A stretch of 54,837 bases of DNA from Pigmentiphaga sp. NML080357 (lineage in GTDB: Bacteria; Pseudomonadota; Gammaproteobacteria; Burkholderiales; Burkholderiaceae_B). Location of the stretch: contig NZ_NINW01000015.1 in NCBI RefSeq assembly GCF_002188465.1, positions 1 to 54,837 on the forward strand, read 5' to 3'. Below, piece after piece: positions 36,733 to 45,768 of the stretch. How positions within the stretch are numbered: the stretch's first letter is position 1; every line of letters begins with the position of its first letter. The notes under the pieces were generated by a model. It did not search any database. It was not told the origin of the DNA and saw only the letters and a list, made by a program, of their open reading frames with translations. A program made the translations under genes and the position numbers.

Positions 36733-37476
36733 TCAATTCATGAACATGCCGCCGTTGACGTGCAAGGTGGCGCCGGTCACATAGCCCGCCCCCGGCGAAG
36801 CCAGGTACGCGACGCAGTGGGCGATGTCTTCGGGACGCCCCAGGCGGCCCAACGGAATCTGGCCCAGCAAGGCACCGGTTTGTTCCTCTCCCAAGGCCCG
36901 GGTCATGTCGGTATCGATGAACCCCGGCGCCACGCAATTGACGGTGATGTTCCGGCTGCCCAGCTCCCGGGCCAGGGCCCGGGTCATGCCGGCCACCCCC
37001 GCCTTGGCGGCCGCATAATTGGCCTGCCCGGCGTTGCCGCTGGAGCCGACCACGGACGTGACATTGATGATGCGGCCCCATTTTGCCTTCATCATCCCCC
37101 GCATGACGGCACGCGAGAGGCGGAAAACCGCCGTCAGATTGGTATCGATCACCGCCGTCCAATCCTCGTCCTTCATGCGCATCGCGAGTGTATCCCGGGT
37201 GATGCCGGCATTGTTCACCAAAATGTGAGGGCCGCCCTCGGCCTTGCCGATTTCGTCCACCAGGGCGTCCACCGCGGCCCCATCGTTGACCTGCAGCACC
37301 GCGCCCCGCCCCTTGGACGGAAAACCCGCCAGCGCCTCGGTGATGGCCTCGGCACCTGCCTGGGTGGTGGCGGTACCGATCACGGTAGCGCCCCGCGCGG
37401 CCAGCTCCGCCGCGATCGCCCTGCCTATCCCCCGCGACGCGCCCGTCACCAGCGCGACCTTGCCTTGCAATTCCAT
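36733..37476 (-). CDS. fabG: 3-oxoacyl-[acyl-carrier-protein] reductase
   Basis: A 247-residue short-chain dehydrogenase that reduces 3-oxoacyl-ACP with NADPH. The cofactor motif is VTGASRGIGRAIAAEL, NNAG is at ILVNNAGITRDTLAMRMKDE, and the catalytic residues are Ser141, Tyr154 and Lys158 (SGNAGQANYAAAKAG). Normal length and all family motifs intact. It lies between fabD and acpP on the same strand; the fabD-fabG gap contains repeat copy B. Confidence 0.98.
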   Translation of the reverse strand: MELQGKVALVTGASRGIGRAIAAELAARGATVIGTATTQAGAEAITEALAGFPSKGRGAVLQVNDGAAVDALVDEIGKAEGGPHILVNNAGITRDTLAMRMKDEDWTAVIDTNLTAVFRLSRAVMRGMMKAKWGRIINVTSVVGSSGNAGQANYAAAKAGVAGMTRALARELGSRNITVNCVAPGFIDTDMTRALGEEQTGALLGQIPLGRLGRPEDIAHCVAYLASPGAGYVTGATLHVNGGMFMN

Positions 37477-37548
37477 GATTTTTTCCTTCTTTCAACCCGG
37501 CGCGGCCACCGCTCCGCGCCATTCATCCTTCCCAACCCCTCGGTCTTG

Positions 37549-37627
37549 CCAGGGCACAGCGGATCCGGCTCCGCCGGTCCGCCAGTGCCGCCCCTGGGGG
37601 GCGCGCGTAAGCGCGTAGGGGGCCCCT
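37549..37627 (-). repeat. GC-rich palindromic repeat, copy B
   Basis: On the minus strand it reads CCCCCTACGCGCTTACGCGC, GCCCCCCAGGGGCGGCACTG, GCGGACCGGCGGAGCCGGAT and CCGCTGTGCCCTGG. It begins directly after the fabD stop codon and fills most of the fabD-fabG gap. It is one of six similar copies in the window. Confidence 0.8.
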
Positions 37628-38572
37628 TCAAGCTGCCCTGGAGGCTACGGCCTCCAAGGCAGCTTGAAGCGTCGCCTGGTCGGTAACCGCCAGCGCCGTC
37701 AATTCGGGAGCGATGCGCTTGGCCAGGCCGGTCAGCACCTTGCCCGGACCGCATTCGACGATATGGGTGATCCCCTGGGACTGCATGGTCTGTATGGTCT
37801 CCACCCATCGTACCGGATGCCAGGCCTGGCGCACCAGCGCGTCGGCGATCGCCGCCGGCTGGGTCGGCGCGGCCACGTCGACGTTGTTCAGGACCGGGAT
37901 GCGCGGGGACTGGATGTCGATCGCCTCGAGGGCCTTGGCCAGCGTCTGGGCGGCGGGCTGCATGAGGCTGGAGTGGAACGGCGCCGACACCGGCAGCGGG
38001 AGGGCGCGTTTGGCGCCCGCCTGCTTGGCGGCCTCGCAGGCCCGTTCCACGGCGGTCTTGTGGCCGGCGATCACGACCTGGGCCGGGGCGTTGAAATTGA
38101 CGGCCTCGACCACCTCGGACTGGGCCGCGGCGGCGCAGGCGGCGCGCACCTGGTCGTCCGTCAGCCCCAGGATGGCGGCCATGCCGCCCTGCCCCACGGG
38201 CACCGCCGATTGCATGGCATCGGCACGAATGCGGACCAGGCGCACGGCGTCCTCGAGGGTAAGCGCGCCGGCGGCGACCAGCGCCGCGTATTCGCCCAGG
38301 CTGTGACCGGCCACCACCGACGGCGCCGGCCCGCCCGCGGCCTGCCAGGCGGCATAGGCGGCGACGCCGGCAGTCAGCATGACGGGCTGGGTGTAAGTGG
38401 TGAGATTGAGCTTGTCGGCCGGGCCGTTGGCCATCAGGCCGGCCAGGTCCTCGCCCAGCGCCGCGCCGGCGCGGGACACGACGTCGGCCACGGCGGCATT
38501 GCCGGCGAAGCCGTCGAGCATGCCGACCGATTGCGAGCCTTGGCCGGGAAAAACGAATGCGATTTTAGTCAT
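37628..38572 (-). CDS. fabD: Malonyl CoA-acyl carrier protein transacylase
   Basis: A 314-residue enzyme that transfers malonyl groups from CoA to ACP. The N-terminus MTKIAFVFPGQGSQSVGMLD is characteristic, the nucleophile Ser91 lies in VVAGHSLGEYAALVAAG, and the catalytic His is in ALPLPVSAPFHSSLMQPA. Other family segments are VRIRADAMQSAVP and HIVECGPGKVLTGL. It follows fabH by 33 bp and precedes fabG. Normal length; no defects seen. Confidence 0.98.
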   Translation of the reverse strand: MTKIAFVFPGQGSQSVGMLDGFAGNAAVADVVSRAGAALGEDLAGLMANGPADKLNLTTYTQPVMLTAGVAAYAAWQAAGGPAPSVVAGHSLGEYAALVAAGALTLEDAVRLVRIRADAMQSAVPVGQGGMAAILGLTDDQVRAACAAAAQSEVVEAVNFNAPAQVVIAGHKTAVERACEAAKQAGAKRALPLPVSAPFHSSLMQPAAQTLAKALEAIDIQSPRIPVLNNVDVAAPTQPAAIADALVRQAWHPVRWVETIQTMQSQGITHIVECGPGKVLTGLAKRIAPELTALAVTDQATLQAALEAVASRAA

Positions 38573-38605
38573 GGGAAGAACCCTGTATCTGGTTTTCCTG
38601 GGTGC

Positions 38606-39622
38606 TCACATGCGGGCCAGCACCGCGCCCCAGGTGAATCCACCGCCCACGCCCTGCAGCATCACCAGGTCGCCCCGCTTGACGCGGCCATCGCGCCGCG
38701 CGGCGTCCAGGGCCAGCGGGACGCTGGCGGCCGAGGTGTTGGCGTGCAGGTCCACCGTCGAGACGACCCGCTCGAGGGGAATGCCGAGGCGCTTGGCGGT
38801 GGCATTGATAATGCGCACGTTGGCCTGGTGGGGGATGAGCCAGTCCACGTCGGACAGCGGCACGCCCGCCTCTTCGACCACTTCGTGCGCGACACGGTCG
38901 AGCACCGTCACGGCCTGCTTGAAGACGGCCTGCCCTTCCATGCGCAGGAACGGATCGCCGGTGACTTCGCCATAGGCGACGTTGCCCGCCGCGCAAAGGA
39001 TCTTGGTCTGGCTGCCGTCCGCATGCAGCTTGGCGGCCATCACCCCGGGCTCCGGCGAAGCCTGGAGCACCACCGCGCCGGCGCCATCGCCGAACAGCAC
39101 GCAGGTGGAACGATCGTTCCAGTCGAGGATGCGGGAGAAAACCTCGGTGCCGATGACCAGCGCGCTGCGGGCGCGGCCGGCCCGCACGAAGCTGTCGGCG
39201 GTGGTCAGCGCATAGATGAAACCGGTGCACACGGCCTGCACGTCGAAGGCGGCGGCGCGCGAGGCGCCGAGCTTGGCCTGGATCAGGCAGGCGGTGCTGG
39301 GAAAAACGAAATCGGGCGTGGAGGTGGCGACCACGATCAGGTCGATGTCGGCGGCCTCGACGCCGGCGTCCTGCAGCGCGCGGCGCGCAGCCTCGGTGCC
39401 GAGTTCGCTCGAGGTGACGCCGCGTTCGGCGATGTGGCGCTGGCGGATGCCGGTGCGTTCGACGATCCAGGCATCCGAGGTTTCCACGCCCCGCTGGGCG
39501 AGCTCGGCGGCGAGCTCGTCGTTGGTGACCACGCGCTCGGGCAGGCAGCTGCCCGAACCGACGATTCTCGACCACACCGCGGGAGCGGGACTGCCGGACG
39601 GACGCGCCGCTGTTGCACTCAT
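38606..39622 (-). CDS. fabH: 3-oxoacyl-[acyl-carrier-protein] synthase III
   Basis: A 338-residue condensing enzyme that starts fatty acid synthesis by joining acetyl-CoA and malonyl-ACP. The triad is Cys132 in [14 protein letters not shown], His in [15 protein letters not shown] and Asn in [15 protein letters not shown]. The ATG at 39622 ([10 protein letters not shown]) overlaps the plsX stop as ATGA; the longer frame upstream is a shadow of plsX. The N-terminal 16 residues before the conserved [17 protein letters not shown] are an extra leader. Confidence 0.98.
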   Translation of the reverse strand: MSATAARPSGSPAPAVWSRIVGSGSCLPERVVTNDELAAELAQRGVETSDAWIVERTGIRQRHIAERGVTSSELGTEAARRALQDAGVEAADIDLIVVATSTPDFVFPSTACLIQAKLGASRAAAFDVQAVCTGFIYALTTADSFVRAGRARSALVIGTEVFSRILDWNDRSTCVLFGDGAGAVVLQASPEPGVMAAKLHADGSQTKILCAAGNVAYGEVTGDPFLRMEGQAVFKQAVTVLDRVAHEVVEEAGVPLSDVDWLIPHQANVRIINATAKRLGIPLERVVSTVDLHANTSAASVPLALDAARRDGRVKRGDLVMLQGVGGGFTWGAVLARM

Positions 39623-40695
39623 GCAATATCTCCATGCGAGGATGACACCAGGCCAGCCTCTTGCTCGGCCCCGCCTGCCGGCACGCTCGTTATCTGCGCG
39701 ATGGTCTGCGCAGTCCGGGCGAGCAGGCCGCTCTCGACCGCGTCGTAGGCGTCCTGCAAGGCCCATTCGAACGCATAGGCGTCGGCGGAACCATGGCTCT
39801 TGATGACGACGCCGCGCAATCCCAGCAGCGCCGCCCCGTTGTAGCGGCGCGGATCCACTCGCCGCCGGAAGCGGTTCAGCACCGGCGTGGCGATGGCGCC
39901 CATCAACAACGTGAACAGGTTTCTCTTGAACTCTTCCTTGATGAACACGCCCAGCATCTTGGCCAGGCCCTCGGAAGACTTGAGCACGATGTTACCAACA
40001 AAGCCATCGCAGACGACGACGTCCACCGTGCCCTTGAAAATGTCGTTGCCTTCGACGTTGCCGTGGAAATTGAGCGGGCTGCCGCGCAAGAGCTCGGCCG
40101 CCTGCTTGACGACGTCGTTGCCCTTGATGGCTTCCTCGCCGATGTTGAGCAGGCCCACGGTGGGCCGCTCGCGGTGGCCGACGCTGGATACCAGCGCCGA
40201 TCCCATGATGGCGAATTGCAGCAGGTGCTCCGCCGTGCAGTCGACGTTGGCGCCGAGATCGAGGATGACCGTCATGCCCCCCGACTGGTTGGGAATCGCC
40301 TTGGCGATGGCGGGACGATCGATGCCGTCGAGCGTCTTGAGCACATAGCGCGAAATCGCCATCCATGCGCCGGTGTTGCCGGCCGACACGCAGGCGTCGG
40401 CCTTGCCGTCGCGCACGAGTTCGGCGGCCACGCGCATCGAGGAATCCTTCTTGCGGCGCAGCGCGACCTCGACCTTGTCGTCCATCGTGACGACTTCCGA
40501 GGCCGGCACGATGCGCAGCCGCTCGCGCTGGGAAGCGGACGCCTTGGCGTGCGCCAGGCGGGCCTCGATCTGGTCGGCCAGGCCGACCAGCAGCAGTTCG
40601 GTGCCAGGGTGGCGGGCGGAAAACGCCAGGGCAGCAGGAATCGTCACGGGCAGGCCGAAATCGCCTCCCATGCAATCGATCGCGATACGGATCAT
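39619..40695 (-). CDS. plsX: Phosphate acyltransferase PlsX
   Basis: A peripheral membrane enzyme that converts acyl-ACP to acyl-phosphate, the donor for PlsY in phosphatidic acid synthesis. Signature segments are [76 protein letters not shown] and [20 protein letters not shown]. Starts at ATG 40695 or 40701 are both plausible; neither has a strong ribosome site. It sits between rpmF and fabH in the standard rpmF-plsX-fabH order, which links ribosome and membrane synthesis. Confidence 0.96.
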   Translation of the reverse strand: MIRIAIDCMGGDFGLPVTIPAALAFSARHPGTELLLVGLADQIEARLAHAKASASQRERLRIVPASEVVTMDDKVEVALRRKKDSSMRVAAELVRDGKADACVSAGNTGAWMAISRYVLKTLDGIDRPAIAKAIPNQSGGMTVILDLGANVDCTAEHLLQFAIMGSALVSSVGHRERPTVGLLNIGEEAIKGNDVVKQAAELLRGSPLNFHGNVEGNDIFKGTVDVVVCDGFVGNIVLKSSEGLAKMLGVFIKEEFKRNLFTLLMGAIATPVLNRFRRRVDPRRYNGAALLGLRGVVIKSHGSADAYAFEWALQDAYDAVESGLLARTAQTIAQITSVPAGGAEQEAGLVSSSHGDIA

Positions 40696-40828
40696 AGCCA
40701 TGGACGCAGAGACGACTGCCCGCGTTCGCAACGGCCGCCCGGCTTTCTACAGACGAAAGCTGTATCGGTCATCGGCAAACCTGGCTCGGCGGGACAGACA
40801 AGACCGGGAAAAAGGTTCCGCAAGTGCC

Positions 40829-40880
40829 CAGGGGTGAAATGCCGACTTCTTGACCTTGCGGCGTCCGCATTCCACCCCTG
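40829..40880 (-). other. Hairpin in the rpmF-plsX gap
   Basis: CAGGGGTGAAATGC (40829-40842) pairs with GCATTCCACCCCTG (40867-40880) with one mismatch around a 24-base loop. It is between rpmF and plsX, both on the minus strand. It could slow ribosomes or RNase, or attenuate plsX expression. Confidence 0.45.
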
Positions 40881-40885
40881 AGTGA

Positions 40886-40916
40886 CGACCCCAGTGCAAG
40901 GTACTGCCCGGGGTCG
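40886..40916 (-). other. Hairpin just after rpmF
   Basis: CGACCCC pairs with GGGGTCG, and an inner AGT/ACT extends the stem, eight bases past the rpmF stop. No T-tract follows, so it is more likely a 3'-end stabiliser or partial attenuator than a full terminator. It is directly followed on the minus strand by the hairpin at 40829-40880. Confidence 0.45.
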
Positions 40917-40923
40917 CTCGGTA

Positions 40924-41106
40924 TCACTCGTCGTTCTTGGTCTTGATGACTTTGCGGCCGCGGTAGATGCCATTGGGGCTGATGTGATGACGCAGGTGCG
41001 TCTCGCCCGTGGTCGGCTCGACCGCGATGGGAGGATTGGTGAGGAAATCGTGGGCGCGGTGCATACCACGCTTGGAGGGCGACTTTTTGTTTTGCTGAAC
41101 GGCCAT
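40924..41106 (-). CDS. rpmF: 50S ribosomal protein L32
   Basis: A 60-residue basic ribosomal protein, [20 protein letters not shown] then [20 protein letters not shown] and [17 protein letters not shown]. The AVQQNK and SKRGMHR elements are diagnostic of L32. This version has no zinc-binding cysteines. An AGGAGT ribosome site precedes the ATG. It lies between yceD and plsX in the widespread yceD-rpmF-plsX arrangement. The 243-bp gap before yceD holds no further gene that I can see; a TACAAT hexamer near the rpmF start might serve as an extra -10 box. Confidence 0.98.
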   Translation of the reverse strand: MAVQQNKKSPSKRGMHRAHDFLTNPPIAVEPTTGETHLRHHISPNGIYRGRKVIKTKNDE

Positions 41107-41349
41107 GTGACTGGACTCCTAGGAACGGCGCGCATTGTAAGCCAGAAGCCTACGCGTGACCGCCGCGAGTTCTAAAACCTGCTTTTCGAATGATGACGGC
41201 GGTCTGCGCAGGCTTGCCCGAAACGCCGTCCAAAAACCCAAACTGCTACGAAAACGCTTACAACAATCGCTTATTCGCCCGCATCGCGCCCAGCTGCCCG
41301 CAGAAGCAAGGCAGCGCGGCCCGGTGCGACTATACACAAAAACTGTCGC

Positions 41350-41919
41350 TTATTTGCCGACATCGTCCGGCCGGGTCTTCAATCCGGCCAGCACCGCGAA
41401 CGGCGAAGGCTTGTCGTCCGGCGCATCGCCGGACTTCCCGCCCCCCGAGGGGCACACGTCGTGCCTGGGCACGTACGGGACACTCAGGATCAGTTCGTCC
41501 TCGACCTGCTCGAGCAGGTCGAACCTGCGCGATCCCAGCACCTTTTCGAAATCGCGCCCCGCCTCGATGGCGTCCATGTCGGACTCGTCGAACACATCGG
41601 GATCGTCGAGCTCGGCTTCGGTTTCGACCAGCTGCAGCGCGACTTCGGATTCGATGGGCGTCGCCAGCGGCCCCAGGCAGCGCTGGCACTGCAAGGTAAG
41701 CACGGTTTCGACATCGAGCCGGATCAGAGGTTCACCCAGGGGACCGCGATCGGCCCGGGCCGACCAGCGCACCACTGCCGCCGGATCCTGCTCGGGCAGC
41801 CCTTCGAGAAGACGCACGAAGCGCGCCAGCGGCGTGCTGCCCTCGAGCGAGCGGCCGAGCCTGACGAACTCGAACGCATCGATATGGCGCACCGCGCCGG
41901 CTTCGCTGACGTTTTTCAC
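41350..41919 (-). CDS. yceD: YceD family protein (DUF177)
   Basis: A 189-residue DUF177 protein, linked in bacteria and plants to 23S rRNA accumulation. The conserved centre is RLDVETVLTLQCQRCLGPLA with its CxxC pair, and the C-terminal LILSVPYVPRHDVCP matches the family's hydrophobic-PRH ending. I start at GTG 41919 (KNVSEAGAVRHIDAFEFV follows) with GGGAAG upstream; a longer frame would cover the promoter. It is the first gene of the yceD-rpmF-plsX-fab cluster and is divergent from maf. Confidence 0.93.
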   Translation of the reverse strand: MKNVSEAGAVRHIDAFEFVRLGRSLEGSTPLARFVRLLEGLPEQDPAAVVRWSARADRGPLGEPLIRLDVETVLTLQCQRCLGPLATPIESEVALQLVETEAELDDPDVFDESDMDAIEAGRDFEKVLGSRRFDLLEQVEDELILSVPYVPRHDVCPSGGGKSGDAPDDKPSPFAVLAGLKTRPDDVGK

Positions 41920-42028
41920 GACGTGCTTCCCGGAAAATTCCGCCACGCTCCCGGGTCGGCTAAAGGCCAGAAAAGGACCTGGAAAGCCCCCCCAAAGCAA
42001 AAGAAAAAGCTGCCCGGGAAAACGTTGG

Positions 42029-42058
42029 ATAATAGCGCGAAAGCTCAAAAAGAGTCAA
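42029..42058 (-). promoter_or_regulatory. Sigma-70 promoter of the yceD-rpmF-fab cluster
   Basis: On the minus strand TTGACT (42053-42058) and TATTAT (42029-42034) are separated by 18 bases, close to the sigma-70 consensus. The transcript would start near 42020 with a leader of about 100 nt. A second TTGACT is repeated just upstream (TTTGACTTGTTTGACTC). Confidence 0.7.
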
Positions 42059-42091
42059 ACAAGTCAAATACTTACCCCTCCCGTGGCAACC

Positions 42092-42709
42092 ATGGCAACT
42101 CCCGAATCCCGTCCCCGGTCGCTGGTACTCGCGTCGACCTCCCCTTATCGGCGCGAGCTGCTCGAACGCCTGCGCCTGCCTTTTTCCGTCGTCCCGCCCG
42201 GCGTGGACGAGACTCCCCTGCCCGGCGAGGAACCCGCCGCCCTGGCCCTGCGCCTGGCGCTGGCCAAGGCGCGGGCGGTCAGCCGGACGCGCCCCGGCGC
42301 GCTGGTGGTCGGCTCGGACCAGGTCGCGACCCTGGGCGACGCCCCGATCGGCAAGCCGGGCAGCTTCGACAAGGCGCTGGAGCAACTGCGCGCCATGCGG
42401 GGCAGGACCGTGACGTTCCACACCGCCGTGGCCGTCGACGACGGCCGGCGCGCCGCCAGCGCCACGGTCGTGACCCGCTGCACGCTGCGCGACCTGCCGG
42501 ATCGGGCGCTGCGCGCCTACCTCGAAGCCGAACGGCCCTTCGATACGGCCGGCAGCGCCAAGGCCGAGGCCCTCGGCATCGCGCTCATGGAGCGGATAGA
42601 CAGCGACGACCCCACCGCCCTCATCGGACTGCCCCTGATCGCGCTGACCAGGCTGCTTGCCGAATTCGGCCTCGACCCGCTGGACGCTCTGGAGGAGGCG
42701 CGCGCGTGA
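42092..42709 (+). CDS. Maf-type nucleoside triphosphate pyrophosphatase
   Basis: A 205-residue Maf/YceF-type pyrophosphatase that hydrolyses non-canonical or methylated NTPs (7-methyl-GTP in the YceF group) in the cytoplasm. It has SLVLASTSPYRRELLERLRL at the start, the acidic PGVDE and VGSDQV motifs, and KALEQLRAMRGRTVTFHTAV. Its position beside yceD and rpmF is typical of YceF rather than of the septum-linked Maf. A GTG three codons upstream is an alternative start. It is divergent from yceD and coupled to the next gene by a 4-base overlap. Confidence 0.92.
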   Translation: MATPESRPRSLVLASTSPYRRELLERLRLPFSVVPPGVDETPLPGEEPAALALRLALAKARAVSRTRPGALVVGSDQVATLGDAPIGKPGSFDKALEQLRAMRGRTVTFHTAVAVDDGRRAASATVVTRCTLRDLPDRALRAYLEAERPFDTAGSAKAEALGIALMERIDSDDPTALIGLPLIALTRLLAEFGLDPLDALEEARA

Positions 42710-43431
42710 ACGCATCCCCGCACGGCATCCTGCACCTGATCCCGGTTTCCCTCGGCAATGCGCCGCCAGAGCGCTGGCTGCCGGCCGAGGCACGCGCCCT
42801 GGCCGGGCAGCTGGACACCTACATCGCCGAGAACGCCAAGACCGCGCGTGCCTTCCTGAAGGCCATCGGTACGGTGCGTCCGATCCAGGAAATCACCATC
42901 CACACGCTCGACGCCAAGACCGGCGACCGCGACATCGCGGCCTGGCTCAAGCCCATCGCGGCGGGCGGTCAGATCGGCCTCGTCTCCGAAGCCGGTTGCC
43001 CGGCCGTGGCCGACCCCGGTGCGCGCGTCGCCCGGGCAGCGCATGAAATGGGCATTCGGGTGCAGCCCTGGGTCGGCCCGTCCTCCATCCTGCTCGGTCT
43101 CATGGCCAGCGGGCTCGACGGCCAGCGCTTCGCTTTCCACGGCTACGCGCCGGTGGATGCGGGCGAGCGCGCGCGCCAGCTGCGCGAGTGGGAACAGGCC
43201 TCGGCGCGGCACAACCAGACCCAGATGCTGATCGAGACGCCCTACCGCAATGCCGCCATGTACGGCGCGCTCCTGGCCGCATTGCGGCCGACGACGCTGC
43301 TGTGCATCGCCCGTTCGCTCACGACCGACCAGGAATGGGTGCGGACCTGCAGCATCGCCGACTGGAAGCGGCAGCCGCCGCCGCAGCTGGACAAGCAGCC
43401 GACGCTGTTCCTGTTCCTGGCAAAAGGATGA
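42706..43431 (+). CDS. RsmI-like SAM-dependent methyltransferase (tetrapyrrole methylase fold)
   Basis: A 241-residue protein of the tetrapyrrole-methylase/RsmI superfamily. Family-like parts are GILHLIPVSLGNAPPERWLP at the N-terminus, IGLVSEAGCPAVADPGARVA (counterpart of RsmI's SDAGTPLINDPG), VQPWVGPSSILLGLMASGLD and RFAFHGYAPVD, then QTQMLIETPYRNAAM. RsmI methylates C1402 of 16S rRNA on the ribose. This protein is a shorter relative, so its target could differ. GTG at 42706 overlaps the maf stop (GTGA), so it is translationally coupled to maf. Confidence 0.88.
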   Translation: MNASPHGILHLIPVSLGNAPPERWLPAEARALAGQLDTYIAENAKTARAFLKAIGTVRPIQEITIHTLDAKTGDRDIAAWLKPIAAGGQIGLVSEAGCPAVADPGARVARAAHEMGIRVQPWVGPSSILLGLMASGLDGQRFAFHGYAPVDAGERARQLREWEQASARHNQTQMLIETPYRNAAMYGALLAALRPTTLLCIARSLTTDQEWVRTCSIADWKRQPPPQLDKQPTLFLFLAKG

Positions 43432-43587
43432 TTCCCGCCTGCGCGTGCCGTCTTCGTCACATGCGATAAACGGATAACCAAGCGCGAAAGAAATCGTTGG
43501 GCAGCCAGGCTCCCGTCTCTAGTATCCGGCTCATGGCCGGCATGCGGAGCGCGGGGCTTTCCCTCTCCCCATCCGGTCCCCGCCATT

Positions 43588-43602
43588 CCGGCCGCGGGCC
43601 GG
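43588..43602 (+). other. Stem-loop before the flavoprotein gene
   Basis: CCGGCC, loop GCG and GGCCGG form a perfect 6-bp stem that ends three bases before the AGGAGA ribosome site. It may affect translation start. The 182-bp gap after the methyltransferase otherwise shows no gene; it probably includes the cassette promoter, which I cannot place. Confidence 0.35.
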
Positions 43603-43619
43603 TCCCAGGAGAGATGAAC

Positions 43620-45260
43620 ATGGCAGTACACGATTTGCACGTCCTGTCCGGCGCCGACGCCTCGGTCCGCCACGATGCCGATGTGCTGGTCATAGGAGGC
43701 GGCCCCGCCGGCACGTGGGCGGCGGTCAGCGCGGCGGCGCGCGGTGCGCGCGTCCTGCTCGCCGACAAGGGATATTGCGGCACCTCGGGCGCGACGGCGC
43801 CGTCGGGAACCGGCGTCTGGCACGTCCCGCGGGACGCCGCCGCGCGCGAGAAGGCAAAGGCCAGCCGCCTCGAAATGGGCGGTTTCCTCGCAGAGCACGC
43901 CTGGATGGACCGCGTGCTCGAACAGACCTGGGTCAACATCGATACGCTCACCGAATGGGGCTATCCCTTCCCCGTCGACGAGAACGGCCAGTTGCGCCGC
44001 ACCTCGCTGCAAGGCCCCGACTACATGCGGCTGATGCGCAAGGCCGCCAAGCGCGCCGGCGCGCGCATCCTCGACCACAGTCCGGTACTGGAATTGCTGG
44101 TGGACGACCGCGGCGCCGTCTGCGGCGCGTACGGCATCAATCGGCAGAGCGGATCGACCTGGATCGCGCGCGCCGGCGCAGTGGTGCTGGCGACGGGCGG
44201 TTGCGCTTTTCTCAGCCGCGCGCTCGGCTGCAACGTGCTGACCGGCGACGGCTATCTGCTGGGCGCCGAAGTCGGCGCCCAGCTGTCGGGGATGGAATTC
44301 TCCAATGCCTACGGGCTGGGGCCGGCCTTCGCTTCGGTCACCAAGTCGCTGTTCTACAACTGGGCAAGCTTCTACGACCGCGACGGACGCCGCATCGAAG
44401 GCGCGGGCTCCTCGCGCGGACGCGGCGTCATCGCCAAGACACTTGCCACCCAGCCCGTCTACGCGTGCCTGGATCGGGCCGACGAACAGGTCCGCGCCTG
44501 GATGCGCACCGCCCAACCCAACTTCTTCGTGCCCTTCGACCGGCAGGGCATCGATCCCTTCACGCAGCATTTCCCGGTGACCCTCAGGCTGGAAGGCACG
44601 GTTCGTGGCACAGGCGGCCTGCACGTCGTCGACGAAAGCTGCGCCACCACCGTGGCCGGCCTGTACGCGGCCGGCGACGCCGCCACGCGGGAATTGATAT
44701 GCGGCGCCTTCACCGGCGGCGGCAGCCACAACGCCGCCTGGGCCATGTCGTCCGGCTTCTGGGCCGGCGCCGGCGCAGCCACGTTCGCCCGGGATGCGCG
44801 CGCCTTCAGTCATCGGCGCGCGCATCGGACGGCTACGGTGGGACTCGGCGAAGATGCCGCCCAGGTGTGGGACCCGGACGAGGTGATCCGCGCCGTGCAG
44901 GCCGAGGTCTTCCCTACCGGGCGCAACTGGACCCGCAGCGGCGCACTGCTCGAAGACTCGCTGGGGCGGCTGGATGCCTGGTGGACGCGCGTGCGCCGCG
45001 GCCGGCCCGCGGCGGGCGGCGTGCAGGTGGTGCGGGCGCGCGAGGCGGCGGCCATGCTCGCGACCTCGCGCTGGATGTATCGCAGCGCCCTGCAGCGCAC
45101 GGAGACGCGCGGCATGCACCGGCGCGCGGAACACCCGGCGCTCGATCCGGCGCAGCACCACCGGCTCGTCAGCGGCGGCCTGGACGAGATCTGGGTGCGG
45201 GCGCAGGCGGTACCGACACCGGCCATTCCCGGCGCGTTCGGGGGCAGGGCCGCGGCATGA
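43620..45260 (+). CDS. Fumarate-reductase/AprA-like FAD flavoprotein
   Basis: A 546-residue flavoprotein of the succinate dehydrogenase/fumarate reductase superfamily. The FAD Rossmann motif is DVLVIGGGPAGTWAAVSAAA (21-40). It continues LLADKGYCGTSGATAPSGTG, AVVLATGGCAF, the capping-domain region GDGYLLGAEVGAQLSGMEFS, a TGGLHVVDE motif and the second FAD motif GLYAAGDAATRELICGAFTG. A helical C-terminal domain with LEDSLGRLDAWWTRVR follows. I use ATG 43620, best spaced from AGGAGA; an ATG two codons earlier is possible. The next gene is a di-cluster ferredoxin overlapping by four bases, the same pairing as AprA with AprB, so electrons probably pass between them. The real substrate is unknown. 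Confidence 0.88.
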   Translation: MAVHDLHVLSGADASVRHDADVLVIGGGPAGTWAAVSAAARGARVLLADKGYCGTSGATAPSGTGVWHVPRDAAAREKAKASRLEMGGFLAEHAWMDRVLEQTWVNIDTLTEWGYPFPVDENGQLRRTSLQGPDYMRLMRKAAKRAGARILDHSPVLELLVDDRGAVCGAYGINRQSGSTWIARAGAVVLATGGCAFLSRALGCNVLTGDGYLLGAEVGAQLSGMEFSNAYGLGPAFASVTKSLFYNWASFYDRDGRRIEGAGSSRGRGVIAKTLATQPVYACLDRADEQVRAWMRTAQPNFFVPFDRQGIDPFTQHFPVTLRLEGTVRGTGGLHVVDESCATTVAGLYAAGDAATRELICGAFTGGGSHNAAWAMSSGFWAGAGAATFARDARAFSHRRAHRTATVGLGEDAAQVWDPDEVIRAVQAEVFPTGRNWTRSGALLEDSLGRLDAWWTRVRRGRPAAGGVQVVRAREAAAMLATSRWMYRSALQRTETRGMHRRAEHPALDPAQHHRLVSGGLDEIWVRAQAVPTPAIPGAFGGRAAA

Positions 45261-45589
45261 TCGAGATCGTCAGCGCCGAACGGTGCACCGCCTGCAACAT
45301 CTGCGTGCACGCCTGCCCCACGAACGTATTCGACGCCGTGCCCGGCGGCCCGCCGCGCATCGCCCGGCAGGCCGATTGCCAGACCTGCTTCATGTGCGAG
45401 CTGTACTGCCCTGCCGATGCGCTGTACGTGGCGCCCTCGGCCGATCGTCCCGATGCGACCGCGGTGGAAACCGCTCCCCGCGTGCAGGCCCTGATGGGCA
45501 GCTACCGGTCCTCCATAGGCTGGGGATCGGGAAGGACGGCCACGGCGAAGCGGGACAGCAGTTTCGAGTTGCTTGAACGCGCCCATTAA
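45257..45589 (+). CDS. Di-cluster [4Fe-4S] ferredoxin, partner of the flavoprotein
   Basis: A 110-residue ferredoxin with two CxxCxxCxxxCP motifs, C10-C13-C16-C20 (CTACNICVHACP) and C41-C44-C47-C51 (CQTCFMCELYCP). It should bind two [4Fe-4S] clusters. After about residue 60 comes a tail of 50 residues ending SSFELLERAH that is not ferredoxin-like and may dock on the flavoprotein. Its ATG overlaps the flavoprotein stop (ATGA), so the two are made together. The pair resembles adenylylsulfate reductase AprBA in layout, but the ferredoxin is shorter than AprB. No signal peptide, so cytoplasmic. Confidence 0.92.
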   Translation: MIEIVSAERCTACNICVHACPTNVFDAVPGGPPRIARQADCQTCFMCELYCPADALYVAPSADRPDATAVETAPRVQALMGSYRSSIGWGSGRTATAKRDSSFELLERAH

Positions 45590-45595
45590 TAAATA

Positions 45596-45670
45596 CCCCC
45601 CTACGCGCTTCGCGCGCCCCCCAGGGGGCGGCGCTAGCGGACCGGCAAAGCCGGATCCGCGGCGCCCTGG
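45596..45670 (+). repeat. GC-rich palindromic repeat, copy E (left arm)
   Basis: Reads CCCCCTACGCGCTTCGCGCG, CCCCCCAGGGGGCGGCGCTA, GCGGACCGGCAAAGCCGGAT and CCGCGGCGCCCTGG. It starts just after the ferredoxin stop and forms the left arm of the long inverted repeat. Confidence 0.8.
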
Positions 45671-45768
45671 ATCTAGTACGAGTTTCTTGGTTTGTGCACC
45701 GTTGCTACCGCTGGCAGCCAGCGAAGCACCGGCGCCACATTCCAAGAAAGCGGTACTAGACCCAGGAT

